DNA of 64,000 bases from Arthrobacter sp. OAP107 (GTDB lineage: Bacteria > Actinomycetota > Actinomycetes > Actinomycetales > Micrococcaceae), in the NCBI RefSeq assembly GCF_040546765.1, contig NZ_JBEPOK010000001.1, positions 3,658,001 to 3,722,000 on the forward strand. Reading direction: 5' to 3'. The notes under the pieces are model-generated. The model was not told the origin of the DNA and ran no database searches. It saw nothing but the letters and a program-made list of their open reading frames with translations. Each line of letters opens with the position of its first letter. The stretch's first letter is position 1. Position numbers and translations under genes: made by a program. Below, one piece after another: positions 51,986 through 60,401 of the stretch.

Positions 51986-53544
51986 GCGAGCAGATTGTAA
52001 TTGTCGGATTTGGTCCGGTGGCCGCGCGGCTGGTCGATGAACTGCTGCCGGCACAGCGTGCGGGGCAGATCGGGCTGACGGTCATCGGCCAGGAAACCGA
52101 GGCCGCCTACAACCGCGTGCTGGTGGCCGACCTCGGGGTCGGCCGCACCACCCCCGAGGCGCTGGCCCTCGCCGACGCCCCGGCCCTGGCGTCCGACGGC
52201 GTGGACGTCCGTCTGGGCGTGAAGGTCAGGCGCGTGGACCGCGCCCGGCAGTCCGTCCTCCTCTCCGACGGCACCTCCGCCCACTATGACCGCCTGGTGT
52301 TCGCCACGGGTTCGCGGCCCGTGATCCCCAACCTCACGGGCCTGAACCCGGACCCTGCCGCGCCTGTCCTCCCGCCGGGTGTCACCGCGCTCCGCGACCT
52401 CCGCGACGCCGAAGTTCTGCGCCAGGCGGTGGCTGGCCGCCAGCGCGTGGTGGTGCTGGGCGGCGGCGTGCTGGGTCTCGAGACTGCCCTCGCGGCCGCG
52501 GAGGAAGGCGCCACGGTCACGGTGGTGCACAACGGGCCCCACCCCCTGGGCCGGAACATCGACCGCGGCGGCGGCGCCGTGCTGGCGGCGAGCCTGCGCA
52601 ACTGCGGTGTCCGGGTGGCCGGCAACGCCCGTTCCACAGGCATTGAGCACAACGCTCCCGACGGCGGTTTCTCGGCTTTGCTGCTCGACGACGGATCGGC
52701 GATCGACGGGGACCTGCTGGTTCTCTCCTGCGGCGTGCGCCCGCGCACTGAGCTTGCCGAGGGCTGCGGGCTCTCCACCGGGACGGGCATCCTGGTGGAC
52801 CACCGGCTGCGCGCGCACCACGAGCCGCACATCTTCGCCATCGGCGACTGCGCCGAGGTCCGCTGTCCGGATCCCGCCTGCGTCGAGTGCCGCACCGCGC
52901 GGGGGCCGTCCGGCCTGGTGGGACCCGGCTGGCGGCAGGCCGAATGGCTCGCCGAATACCTCCTGCTGCTGTCCGGGGGTTCCGCTGAGGACGCCGACTC
53001 ACTGCCCCCGCTCCCCCAGGAAAAGCCCGGCGTCATCGTGCTCAAGGCCCGCGGCATGAACATGGCCGTGGCCGGAGAGAACTCCGCAGAACCGTGGGAT
53101 GAGGAAGTCCTGACCGCCGGGGCCATCAACGGCAGGCCGCGCCTGCAAATCGCCCAGTGGGCCGACCCTGAGCACGGCCGCTACGTCAAGATGACCACCC
53201 GCGGCGGAGTGCTGGAAGGCCTGGTCAGCGTGGGGATGCCGCGCACCGCGGGAGAGATGGTGCAGCTCTTCGAACGCGGCGCCGAGCTGCCCGCGGACAG
53301 GTCCCTGCTGCTGCGCCTCGACGGACCCGACCAGCTCGCGCCGGCCGGTGCCTCCAACGACCCCGAGGCCACCGTCTGCCGCTGCGCAGGCGTCAGTGGC
53401 AGCAAGATCGCCGACGCCGTCACCGGCGGCTGCTCCACCGTGGCCGAGGTCTCCGCTTCCACCCGGGCCGGCACCGGCTGCGGCGGCTGCCACGACGACA
53501 TCAAAGGATTGATCGAGAAGTACTTTCAGGGAGCTGCCGCCTAA
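51982..53544 (+). CDS. nasB: Nitrate reductase electron-transfer flavoprotein
   Basis: 520 residues. FAD/NAD(P)H Rossmann folds begin IVIVGFGPVAARLVDEL, and the second loop is VVLGGGVLGLETALAAAEEG. The C-terminus is a BFD-like [2Fe-2S] domain with Cys466, Cys468, Cys500 and Cys503 (CRC and CGGC). It probably passes electrons from NAD(P)H to nasA, the job of NasB in other assimilatory systems. It resembles the N-terminal half of NirB. ATG overlaps the TGA of nasA. Last gene of the operon; no separate terminator seen. Confidence 0.9.
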   Translation: MSEQIVIVGFGPVAARLVDELLPAQRAGQIGLTVIGQETEAAYNRVLVADLGVGRTTPEALALADAPALASDGVDVRLGVKVRRVDRARQSVLLSDGTSAHYDRLVFATGSRPVIPNLTGLNPDPAAPVLPPGVTALRDLRDAEVLRQAVAGRQRVVVLGGGVLGLETALAAAEEGATVTVVHNGPHPLGRNIDRGGGAVLAASLRNCGVRVAGNARSTGIEHNAPDGGFSALLLDDGSAIDGDLLVLSCGVRPRTELAEGCGLSTGTGILVDHRLRAHHEPHIFAIGDCAEVRCPDPACVECRTARGPSGLVGPGWRQAEWLAEYLLLLSGGSAEDADSLPPLPQEKPGVIVLKARGMNMAVAGENSAEPWDEEVLTAGAINGRPRLQIAQWADPEHGRYVKMTTRGGVLEGLVSVGMPRTAGEMVQLFERGAELPADRSLLLRLDGPDQLAPAGASNDPEATVCRCAGVSGSKIADAVTGGCSTVAEVSASTRAGTGCGGCHDDIKGLIEKYFQGAAA

Positions 53545-53681
53545 CGCCGCTGCCGTAACCGGGGTTAGTCACGTGGAGGCTGAAGTGGGGGCGTACTGCC
53601 TCGACGGAGGCGTGCGGTGGCCCTGCCAGGAGGACCCTGGCCTGCCGCGTCACACAAATCAGGCATGCCGCCCCTGGCCGG

Positions 53682-53687
53682 TAGCAT
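53682..53687 (+). promoter_or_regulatory. -10 box, leaderless promoter (unknown gene)
   Basis: TAGCAT, seven bases before the ATG at 53695. Confidence 0.45.
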
Positions 53688-53694
53688 CGGGATC

Positions 53695-54402
53695 ATGAAT
53701 GCCGACGAAGACGACGACATCACCGAAGAACTGCTGGCCGACTCCGAAAAGCTCACCGGGCTGAGCCTCGAGCTCCTGGGACTGGACCCGCACCCCGACG
53801 ACATGACCGCCGAGCAGCGGCTCCAGTTCGACCCCGAGGATCTTGCCGAGATGGCCACCGCCAGCCCCGACGAGCGGGAGCGGTCCGTCCGCCAGACCCG
53901 CCTGCTGGCGGGCCTGCTGTGGAATTCCTCCAGCATCCTCATCGACCAGCTGTTCCGTGACCTTGGCACGCTGCACGAACTGGAGACGGTCACGCCCGAG
54001 GCCATCGCCGGAACCTCCGTGCTGTCCTCGCTTCCCCCGCAGTTCGCTTCCGGCTACGACGCGAAGTTCACCCAGCGGTTCATCGTGGTGGCATCGGACG
54101 TCACCGCGTCCCTGGTCCGCGGGTGGACCGCGCCCGGCTGCCTTGCGGGCGAACTCGCGGTCCATTGCCTGCTCGACCAGGCCCGGATCACGGAGGACAT
54201 TTACGAACTGGACCTCCCCGAGGAGTGGCGGGCCATCGTGGAAGAGGTCCTGCTGGAGGATGCCGACTCCGAAATCCTGTACGCAGACGGAGCCGCCCAA
54301 GCGGACACCGCCGTCGAACACAACCCTGGAAACCTGGATATCCGGCACTGGTTCGAGCCCTTTGGGCCCGGTGACGCCGTCCCCCCGTACGCCTGCTCCT
54401 GA
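53695..54402 (+). CDS. Conserved-looking protein, unknown function
   Basis: 235 residues, acidic and probably cytoplasmic; no signal peptide or membrane helix. I do not recognise a named family. It starts MNADEDDDITEELLADSEKL and has a mostly helical middle (VRQTRLLAGLLWNSSSILID) and an Asp/Glu-rich end. ATG at 53695 fits the leaderless promoter; an earlier ATG at 53617 is possible but precedes the -10 box. Followed by a strong hairpin. Codon pattern matches its neighbours, so it is probably an ordinary chromosomal gene. Confidence 0.7.
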   Translation: MNADEDDDITEELLADSEKLTGLSLELLGLDPHPDDMTAEQRLQFDPEDLAEMATASPDERERSVRQTRLLAGLLWNSSSILIDQLFRDLGTLHELETVTPEAIAGTSVLSSLPPQFASGYDAKFTQRFIVVASDVTASLVRGWTAPGCLAGELAVHCLLDQARITEDIYELDLPEEWRAIVEEVLLEDADSEILYADGAAQADTAVEHNPGNLDIRHWFEPFGPGDAVPPYACS

Positions 54403-54411
54403 GTTGTAGGC

Positions 54412-54453
54412 ACAAGCAGAGGGTCCGATGTCATCATCGGACCCTCTGCTTGT
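54412..54453. terminator. Strong bidirectional hairpin terminator
   Basis: Perfect 19-bp stem (54412-54430 and 54435-54453) with a four-base TCAT loop between the convergent unknown and PepSY-like genes. Core of the stem is CAGAGGGTCCGATG. The most stable structure in the window. Confidence 0.9.
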
Positions 54454-54466
54454 TGCCGCCGGATTT

Positions 54467-54841
54467 TTACCGTCCGTGTCCGGCTTCCGTGGCCGTGATG
54501 TTGAAGGAACCGTCCAGCTTCACTGTTGCCCGCGAGCCGTCAGCCTTCGTGATGTGGGCTTCGTAGACCGCACCCTCGGCGTCGGTCTCAACCCCCTGAA
54601 CCGTCGCGCCGGGGTCGGCGGCCAGCACCGCATTCCGCACCCGTGTGGCAGTGCTCCCCGTCAGCAGCTGCTCGGTAATCCCGTTGGCCTGGTGGGCACC
54701 CTTGCCGTCCGTGCTGGACTGGCTTCCCGTGCCGTTTGTGGACGAGGCAAGAACGGGATAGCCCATGGCGAGGTAGGCACCGCCGCCAACGAGGGCGGCT
54801 ACGAGGGCGGTGTTTATTGCGGCTTTTTGAACAGTGATCAT
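54467..54841 (-). CDS. Secreted PepSY-like small protein
   Basis: 124 residues: an N-terminal signal or anchor (AAINTALVAALVGGGAYLAM), a Ser/Thr/Gly linker, then a beta-rich module VRNAVLAADPGATVQGVETD...YEAHITKADGSRATVKLD that resembles the PepSY fold. PepSY proteins often inhibit peptidases or bind membrane proteins; no such role can be shown here. ATG at 54841 with AGGAGCG seven bases before it. The 230-bp gap to the upstream quinone reductase holds no gene I can recognise. Confidence 0.75.
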   Translation of the reverse strand: MITVQKAAINTALVAALVGGGAYLAMGYPVLASSTNGTGSQSSTDGKGAHQANGITEQLLTGSTATRVRNAVLAADPGATVQGVETDAEGAVYEAHITKADGSRATVKLDGSFNITATEAGHGR

Positions 54842-55071
54842 GGCACGCTCCTGGCTTCCGCGGTCCGACCGTTCGGAAGAAAATCTCCGCATAGCTGACC
54901 GCTGGTGGATCGGTCTGTCGGAGCCCGGCGCCGCCAATCCCGGGGACCGACAGTCTGAATTTTACTCAGCTCTGCCGGTGGCGCCTAGGAGAATGGTGCC
55001 ATTCACAGGTTGCGCGGCGGCGACGGGTCTCGACATGGCGGACCAAGGGAACAAGCCCGGGCGAACGCGCC

Positions 55072-56487
55072 CTACATGTGCACGTGCAGGCGGCGTGCAG
55101 CCTCGGAGATGGAGCCGCTCAGCGACGGGTACACGGTGAAGGTGCTGGCGACGTCGTCGACGTGCAGTTTCTGCTTCACCGCGATGGAAATGGCGAAGAT
55201 CAGCTCGGAGGCGTTGGCGCCCACCACCACGCCGCCGATCACGGTGCCTGATCCCTTCCGGGCGAAGATCTTGACGAAGCCGTCCTTGACGTTTCGCATC
55301 TTGGCGCGGGCGTTGCTCTGCAGGGACAGCTTGATGATGTCGCCCTGGTACTTGCCGGATTCGATCTCGGCCTCGGACACGCCAACCGATGCGATCTCGG
55401 GTGAGGTGAAGATGTTGGACGCCACCTGGTGCAGCTTGATGGGGGTCACCTGGTCGCCCAGGAAGTGCGCGATCGCGATCCGGCCCTGCATGGCGGCGAC
55501 GGAGGCGAGCGCCAGGACGCCGGTGCAGTCGCCGGCAGCGTAGATGTTCGGGGCGGTGGTGCGGGACACGCCGTCCACCTTGATGTGGCCGCTTTCGGTC
55601 AGCGCCACGCCCGCTTCCTCCAGCCCGATGCCTGCGGTGTTGGGAATGGAGCCCACACATACCAGGCAGTGGCTGCCGGTGACCTTGGAGCCGTCACCGA
55701 GGGTGACCACCACGCCGTCGTCGGTCCGTTCCACCATTTCGGCCCGTGAGCGGGACAGCACCCGCACGCCGCGCCGTTTGAAGACGTCCTCCAGCACCTC
55801 GGCGGCGTCGGTGTCGGACCCCGGAAGCACACGGTCCCGGCTGGAGATCAGCGTGACCTTCGAGCCCAGGCCGTTGTAGGCGGAGGCGAACTCGGCGCCG
55901 GTCACGCCGGAGCCCACCACGATCAGTTCCTCGGGCAGTTCGTCCAGGTTATAGATCTGCGCCCAGTTCAGGATCCGTTCGCCGTCCGGCCGTGCCGTAG
56001 GCAGCTCCCGCGGGTGCGCCCCGACGGTCAGCAGAATGGCGTCAGCCTCGACCGTTTCGGTTCCGTCGGCGGTCAGGACCTCGATGGTGTGGTTGTCCAC
56101 CAGCTTGCCGGAGCCGTTCAGGATGCGCACGTTCTGGTGCTCCAGGCCAGTCTGGATGTCGAGGGACTGCTGGCGCGCGAGGCCGAGCAGGCGGTCGTTG
56201 ATGTGCTTGAGATCGGCGCGCATCACCGGAACGAAATCCCCGCCGTCGACGTCGAACTTGACCCCCAGCTCGCCGGCACCGCTGACGCGGGTCATCAGGT
56301 CCGACGTTGCGATCAGCGTTTTGGACGGCACGACGTCAGTCAGCACCGCGGAGCCGCCGAGGCCGGACCGCTCGATGATAGTGACAACGGCTCCCAGCGA
56401 GGCGGCCACCATGGCAGCTTCATAGCCACCCGGCCCTCCGCCGAGAATTGCGATTCGGGGGGCGCTGAAATCAGGATGCATAGTCAC
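55072..56487 (-). CDS. NAD(P)H-quinone dehydrogenase (LpdA type)
   Basis: 471-residue flavoprotein of the pyridine nucleotide disulfide family. FAD loop ILGGGPGGYEAAMVAASLGA; NAD loop VVGSGVTGAEFASAYNGLG. The redox-disulfide site reads GLGGSAVLTDVVPSKTLI: neither of the usual two Cys is present, and the C-terminal active His-Glu is replaced by YPSLSGSISE. It therefore cannot be a lipoamide dehydrogenase; quinone reduction, as described for mycobacterial LpdA (Rv3303c), is the best fit. GTG at 56487 or ATG at 56481. Divergent from the purine phosphorylase gene, as in mycobacteria. Confidence 0.85.
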   Translation of the reverse strand: MTMHPDFSAPRIAILGGGPGGYEAAMVAASLGAVVTIIERSGLGGSAVLTDVVPSKTLIATSDLMTRVSGAGELGVKFDVDGGDFVPVMRADLKHINDRLLGLARQQSLDIQTGLEHQNVRILNGSGKLVDNHTIEVLTADGTETVEADAILLTVGAHPRELPTARPDGERILNWAQIYNLDELPEELIVVGSGVTGAEFASAYNGLGSKVTLISSRDRVLPGSDTDAAEVLEDVFKRRGVRVLSRSRAEMVERTDDGVVVTLGDGSKVTGSHCLVCVGSIPNTAGIGLEEAGVALTESGHIKVDGVSRTTAPNIYAAGDCTGVLALASVAAMQGRIAIAHFLGDQVTPIKLHQVASNIFTSPEIASVGVSEAEIESGKYQGDIIKLSLQSNARAKMRNVKDGFVKIFARKGSGTVIGGVVVGANASELIFAISIAVKQKLHVDDVASTFTVYPSLSGSISEAARRLHVHM

Positions 56488-56591
56488 AAGCGATCATTCT
56501 CCCGCATCCCGCGCCCGACCACCAACCTTCCAGGCCCGGCCGGGCGGCCGGAAGGGACGCGTTTCTGCTTACCGCACCGGCTCCGGCACGG

Positions 56592-56597
56592 TAGCTT
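56592..56597 (+). promoter_or_regulatory. -10 box, leaderless promoter of the PNP gene
   Basis: TAGCTT, seven bases before the GTG at 56605; a weak TTACCG -35 lies 17 bases upstream. Confidence 0.5.
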
Positions 56598-56604
56598 GGA
56601 CCGG

Positions 56605-57423
56605 GTGAGCACAACAGAATTCCTTGACACGGATCCCTTCGAGGCAGCGCGCACAGCTGCTGGCTACATCGCGGCGAAGACCGGCGTGGCAGCGCACGAC
56701 ATCGCCCTGGTCCTGGGCTCAGGCTGGGCCGAGGCCGCCGACCTCATCGGCGAGACCACTGCCACGCTGGCGGCGTCGGAGGTCCCCGGCTTTTCGGCCC
56801 CTGCCGTGGAAGGACACGTGGGCACCATCCGGTCCGTGCTGACGCGCGAAGGCAAGCGCGCACTGGTCCTTGGGGCGCGCACCCACTACTACGAGGGCAA
56901 GGGGGTCCGGGCCGTTGCCCACGGCGTGCGCACCGCGGCCGCCGCCGGCTGCAGGACCCTGGTGATCACCAACGGCTGTGGCGGGCTCAACGAAGACTGG
57001 GCACCAGGCACCCCCGTGCTCATCAAAGATCACATCAACCTCACCGCGACGTCCCCGCTCGAGGGTGCCACCTTCGTGGACCTGACTGATCTGTACTCAC
57101 CGCGGATCCGGAACCTGGCCCGCGAGGTGGACCCGTCCCTGGACGAAGGTGTCTACGCCCAGTTCACCGGCCCTCACTACGAGACGCCGGCCGAGGTGCA
57201 GTACGCCAAGCGGATCGGCGCCGACCTGGTGGGCATGTCGACGGCGCTGGAAGCCATCGCTGCCCGGCACGCCGGCCTGGAGGTCTTCGGCATCTCGCTG
57301 GTCACCAATCTGGCGGCAGGCATCAGCCCCACTCCGCTGAGCCACGAGGAAGTGCTCGAAGCCGGACACGCTGCAGGCCCGCGCATCTCCAAGCTCCTGG
57401 CGGAAATCATCGGCCGGCTCTGA
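56605..57423 (+). CDS. Purine-nucleoside phosphorylase
   Basis: 272-residue trimeric-type PNP (the mammalian-like family, as opposed to hexameric DeoD). It cleaves inosine and guanosine with phosphate. Motifs: VLGSGWAEAADLIGET (phosphate-binding), RTHYYEGKG, TNGCGGLNEDWAPGTPVLI, and GPHYETPAEVQ with GADLVGMSTALEAIAARH for base recognition. GTG at 56605 fits the leaderless promoter. The Rrf2 gene converges on it across the repeat at 57428-57464. In mycobacteria the deoD-pmmB order is conserved; here an Rrf2 gene separates them. Confidence 0.94.
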   Translation: MSTTEFLDTDPFEAARTAAGYIAAKTGVAAHDIALVLGSGWAEAADLIGETTATLAASEVPGFSAPAVEGHVGTIRSVLTREGKRALVLGARTHYYEGKGVRAVAHGVRTAAAAGCRTLVITNGCGGLNEDWAPGTPVLIKDHINLTATSPLEGATFVDLTDLYSPRIRNLAREVDPSLDEGVYAQFTGPHYETPAEVQYAKRIGADLVGMSTALEAIAARHAGLEVFGISLVTNLAAGISPTPLSHEEVLEAGHAAGPRISKLLAEIIGRL

Positions 57424-57427
57424 CCGC

Positions 57428-57464
57428 AACGCGGGGCCTCGTGGGCGCTATGTGACCCCGCGTT
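57428..57464. repeat. Palindromic intergenic repeat, family C (copy 2)
   Basis: AACGCGGGG / CCCCGCGTT perfect arms (57428-57436, 57456-57464), sharing GGGCGCTANGTGACC with the elements at 43879-43947. The right arm overlaps the last codons of the Rrf2 gene, so the repeat supplies its C-terminal residues (KRGVT). Confidence 0.65.
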
Positions 57465-57945
57465 TGTCGTCGGCGAGGAGTTGGGCAAGCGCGTCGGCAC
57501 GGGCCCGGGGAAAGCGCCGCTCGAGGGACTGCGCGATGCCTGCCACGGTCTGCCGCGCGAGTTCGGTGCGCCATGCCAGCTCCGCCTGGCGCATGGACTG
57601 CGAAATGATGCAGCTGCGGAGATAGTCCTCGTCCGCGTCACCGCCGGGGCAGTTCGCCAGGATGCCGTCGCAGCGGAACGCCAGTTCCCGGCCTTCGATG
57701 GCCAGCACCACGTCCAGGACCGAGATCCGGTCGGCACGGCGCGCCAGCTGGAAACCTCCCTTGGGGCCGGACACGGACTGCAGGACGCCCGCCCGCACCA
57801 GGCACTGAAGCTGTTTGTTCAGGTACGCCGGCGGCAGCTTATACAGCTCGGCAAGCCGGCCGCTGCTGATCGGCTCACCGACAGGTGCCCACGCCAAGTT
57901 GACGCAGCAGTGGAGGGCCCACTCCACCCCCTGGTTCAACTTCAC
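57448..57945 (-). CDS. Rrf2-family transcriptional regulator
   Basis: 165 residues. Rrf2 winged helix: PISSGRLAELYKLPPAYLNK and the wing VSGPKGGFQLAR. Three Cys (92, 99 and 110; FRCDGILANCPGG then SC) are placed like the Fe-S ligands of NsrR/IscR/RsrR regulators, so it may sense NO, redox state or iron. Position near nitrite reductase makes NO an interesting guess but that is inference. GTG start, leaderless, with a near-perfect promoter. Divergent from the phosphosugar mutase gene, so both may be controlled from the 132-bp gap. Confidence 0.9.
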   Translation of the reverse strand: MKLNQGVEWALHCCVNLAWAPVGEPISSGRLAELYKLPPAYLNKQLQCLVRAGVLQSVSGPKGGFQLARRADRISVLDVVLAIEGRELAFRCDGILANCPGGDADEDYLRSCIISQSMRQAELAWRTELARQTVAGIAQSLERRFPRARADALAQLLADDKRGVT

Positions 57946-57952
57946 AACCCAG

Positions 57953-57982
57953 ACGCTACGTGTCCAGAATTTTTACTGTCAA
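57953..57982 (-). promoter_or_regulatory. Promoter of the Rrf2 gene
   Basis: TTGACA (57982-57977), 18 bp, TAGCGT (57958-57953), then seven bases to GTG. This is the best -35/-10 pair in the window and gives a leaderless mRNA. Confidence 0.75.
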
Positions 57983-58064
57983 GGAGCGTACCGGCCGCTT
58001 TGAACGGGCGGGGTTATGACAGGTCCGCGGCCCCGTCCGGCACCGCTCCGCCGCACTTTGACGA

Positions 58065-58070
58065 TAGTTT
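58065..58070 (+). promoter_or_regulatory. -10 box, leaderless promoter of the mutase gene
   Basis: TAGTTT, seven bases before the ATG at 58078. Confidence 0.5.
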
Positions 58071-58077
58071 GGTTTCC

Positions 58078-59862
58078 ATGACGTCTTCCGAAGCCGATCT
58101 TCAGCTGCTCAATGACGCCCGTGCCTGGGCCGCCCAGGACCCGGATCCGCGCACAGCAGCAACGCTGACCGAACTCGTGAAGCTCACCGAGGCAGGCACG
58201 CCCGCAGCCCGGCAGGACCTTGAAGACAGCTTCCGCGGAACGCTGCAGTTCGGAACGGCGGGCCTGCGTGCCGCCCTGGGACCCGGACCCAACCGGATGA
58301 ACCGCGTCGTGGTCCGCCGCGCAGCGGCGGGCTTCGCCAAATTCCTGATCCGGGCGGTGGCGGAGGCTGCGCCCGGGACCCGGCCACGCGCCGTCGTCGG
58401 CTATGACGCCCGCTACAACTCAGACATCTTCGCCGCGGAGACCGCTGCGGTGTTCACCGCGGCCGGAATCGAGACGTTCGTGATGCCGGCAGCCCTGCCG
58501 ACGCCCCTGCTCGCCTACGCGGTCCGGACTTTGGAGTGCGACGGCGGCGTGATGGTCACAGCGAGCCACAACCCTCCGCAGGACAACGGTTACAAGGTGT
58601 ACCTCGGCCGGCATGCCGTGGAGGAAAGCGGACGGGGTGCGCAGATCGTGGCGCCTTACGACGCGCGGATTGCCGCCGAAATCAGCAGCGTGGGCGACCT
58701 TGCCTCGATTCCCCTGGCCCAGGATGGCTGGACGGTCCTGGATGACGGGATCGTTCAGAACTACGAGGCCGCCACGGCCGGGTTGGCCGACCGCGGGCTC
58801 TTCCCGGCCCGGGAGCTGAAGATCATCCTGACGCCGCTACACGGCGTGGGCGGCAGCACTGCCGTTTCCGTCCTCCGGGCAGCCGGGTTCACCGACGTGA
58901 CGCTGGTCAGCGAGCAGGCTGAGCCCGATCCGGACTTCCCCACCGTCAGTTTTCCCAACCCCGAGGAACCCGGCGCCCTGGACCTTGCCCTCGGGACGGC
59001 GATGCAGGCGGACGCGGACATTGTCCTGGCCAACGACCCCGACGCGGACCGTGCCGCGGTGGCCGCGAAGGATCCGGACACGGGCGCGTGGCGCATGCTA
59101 CGGGGCGATGAGGTGGGCGCCCTGCTGGGAGCGCACGTCGTGGCGCGGCTGGCGGCCTCCGGGGCGGAATTCTCGGGGGTACAGGCTGCCGGGGCGGACG
59201 CCGCCGGAGCCTCTGCGGGCGGCGGCGTGTTCGCCAACTCGATTGTTTCGTCGCGGCTGCTCGCCCGCATCGCCACAGCGGCAGGGTATGCGCATGAGGA
59301 GACGCTCACCGGGTTCAAGTGGATTTCCCGGGTGCCGGGCCTCGTCTACGGCTATGAGGAGGCGCTGGGCTATTGCGTTGCGCCGGACCTGGTCCGTGAC
59401 AAGGACGGGCTGTCCGCCGCGGTGCTGATCGCGGAACTCGCGGCCGCCGCCAAGGCGGAGGGCAAGACGATCTTCGACACCCTGGACGAGCTGTACCTGG
59501 TCCACGGGCTCCACGCGAGTGACCAGCTGAACATCCGCGTGGGTGACCTCGGCCTGCTGGACGCCATGATGAACCGGCTGCGCGTGAACCCGCCCGAATC
59601 ATTTGGCGGCTCTGCCGTGGAGTCATTCGTGGACCTGGCCGAAGGCAGCGGGCAACTGCCTCCGACCGACGGGCTCCTCTACGTGACCCGCGACCTCAGC
59701 CGCGTGATTATCCGGCCGAGCGGCACGGAGCCCAAGCTTAAGTGCTACCTCGAGGTCATCCAAAGCGTCGGCTCGGCCGCTGAACTGCCCGAAGCCCGGC
59801 TGGCGGCCAGGGCCGCGCTGGACCGGGTGCTCACCGACGTGCGCGAGGCGCTGGGGCTGTAA
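58078..59862 (+). CDS. Phosphoglucomutase/phosphomannomutase
   Basis: 594 residues, alpha-D-phosphohexomutase family, PmmB/PgcA type. Catalytic Ser163 in TASHNPPQDNGYKVY; metal-binding loop DPDADR with Asp320, 322 and 324; sugar loop GFKWI; phosphate loop RPSGTEPKLKCY near the C-terminus. Interconverts hexose 1- and 6-phosphates for glycan and storage synthesis. ATG at 58078 is chosen over the much longer open frame because the leaderless -10 lies just upstream. In mycobacteria pmmB follows deoD; here it follows PNP and Rrf2. Ends four bases before the convergent nirD stop. Confidence 0.93.
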   Translation: MTSSEADLQLLNDARAWAAQDPDPRTAATLTELVKLTEAGTPAARQDLEDSFRGTLQFGTAGLRAALGPGPNRMNRVVVRRAAAGFAKFLIRAVAEAAPGTRPRAVVGYDARYNSDIFAAETAAVFTAAGIETFVMPAALPTPLLAYAVRTLECDGGVMVTASHNPPQDNGYKVYLGRHAVEESGRGAQIVAPYDARIAAEISSVGDLASIPLAQDGWTVLDDGIVQNYEAATAGLADRGLFPARELKIILTPLHGVGGSTAVSVLRAAGFTDVTLVSEQAEPDPDFPTVSFPNPEEPGALDLALGTAMQADADIVLANDPDADRAAVAAKDPDTGAWRMLRGDEVGALLGAHVVARLAASGAEFSGVQAAGADAAGASAGGGVFANSIVSSRLLARIATAAGYAHEETLTGFKWISRVPGLVYGYEEALGYCVAPDLVRDKDGLSAAVLIAELAAAAKAEGKTIFDTLDELYLVHGLHASDQLNIRVGDLGLLDAMMNRLRVNPPESFGGSAVESFVDLAEGSGQLPPTDGLLYVTRDLSRVIIRPSGTEPKLKCYLEVIQSVGSAAELPEARLAARAALDRVLTDVREALGL

Positions 59863-59866
59863 AGCC

Positions 59867-60232
59867 CTAGAGCTCGACCTCGATGAAGCCATCCACGATG
59901 CGGGTGGCGTACGCTGCCAGGCGCAGGTCCGCGTTGCCGAAGCACTCGCCGGTCTCGAGGTCGTAGACCTCCTTGTGCAGCGGCGAGGCGATGGTGGGGC
60001 GCGTGCCGCGTGATCCGAGGATGCCGCGTGCCATGACGAAGGCGCCGGTGGCCGGGTCCTCCTGGGCTACGGCGAAAACCTCACCGGGTGCGGTGCGGAA
60101 CAGGGCCACCTGCCGGCCGGCCACGAGTGCCGCTTCGCCCCAGGCGAGTTCCAGGTCCTCCACCGCGCAGACGCGGTGCCAGCCTGCTGCATATCCGGTG
60201 GCGAGATCCTCAAGTTCCAGTGTTGCCGTCAT
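59867..60232 (-). CDS. nirD: Nitrite reductase small subunit
   Basis: 121-residue NirD. The Rieske-like fold is seen (ALVAGRQVALFRTAPGEVFA; SPLHKEVYDLETGECFGN), and the Cys-x-His/Cys-x-x-His cluster ligands are absent, as is normal for NirD. It partners NirB in NADH-dependent nitrite reduction to ammonia. Unlike most genomes, where nirD directly follows nirB, here it is divergent with 294 bp between. ATG start with GGAG upstream. Its promoter carries the same GAAAC-N10-TANNNT order as nirB and narK. Confidence 0.92.
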   Translation of the reverse strand: MTATLELEDLATGYAAGWHRVCAVEDLELAWGEAALVAGRQVALFRTAPGEVFAVAQEDPATGAFVMARGILGSRGTRPTIASPLHKEVYDLETGECFGNADLRLAAYATRIVDGFIEVEL

Positions 60233-60329
60233 GTCCGGCTCCTCTCCCTTTTGCGTGCTTTCCGGCGGCGGGCCGGTCTGTGAGGCCGAGTAATTCCGCC
60301 TGTTTTGCCGCCGCTGCGGCCGTATACCA

Positions 60330-60394
60330 AAGCTAGGCTTCAGGTGTTTCGACGGGGTGCAGTCAATGTGTCAAGAACGTAAAAGACACCTCAC
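60330..60394 (-). promoter_or_regulatory. nirD promoter with GlnR-like half-site array
   Basis: On the minus strand, half-sites at 11-bp spacing read GTGAG, TTTAC, GACAC, TGCAC, GAAAC (60394 down to 60346), alternating a- and b-type forms. TAGCTT (60335-60330) follows exactly 10 bases after GAAAC. Predicted 5' leader about 90 nt. Confidence 0.55.
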
Positions 60395-60401
60395 ACGGCC
60401 C

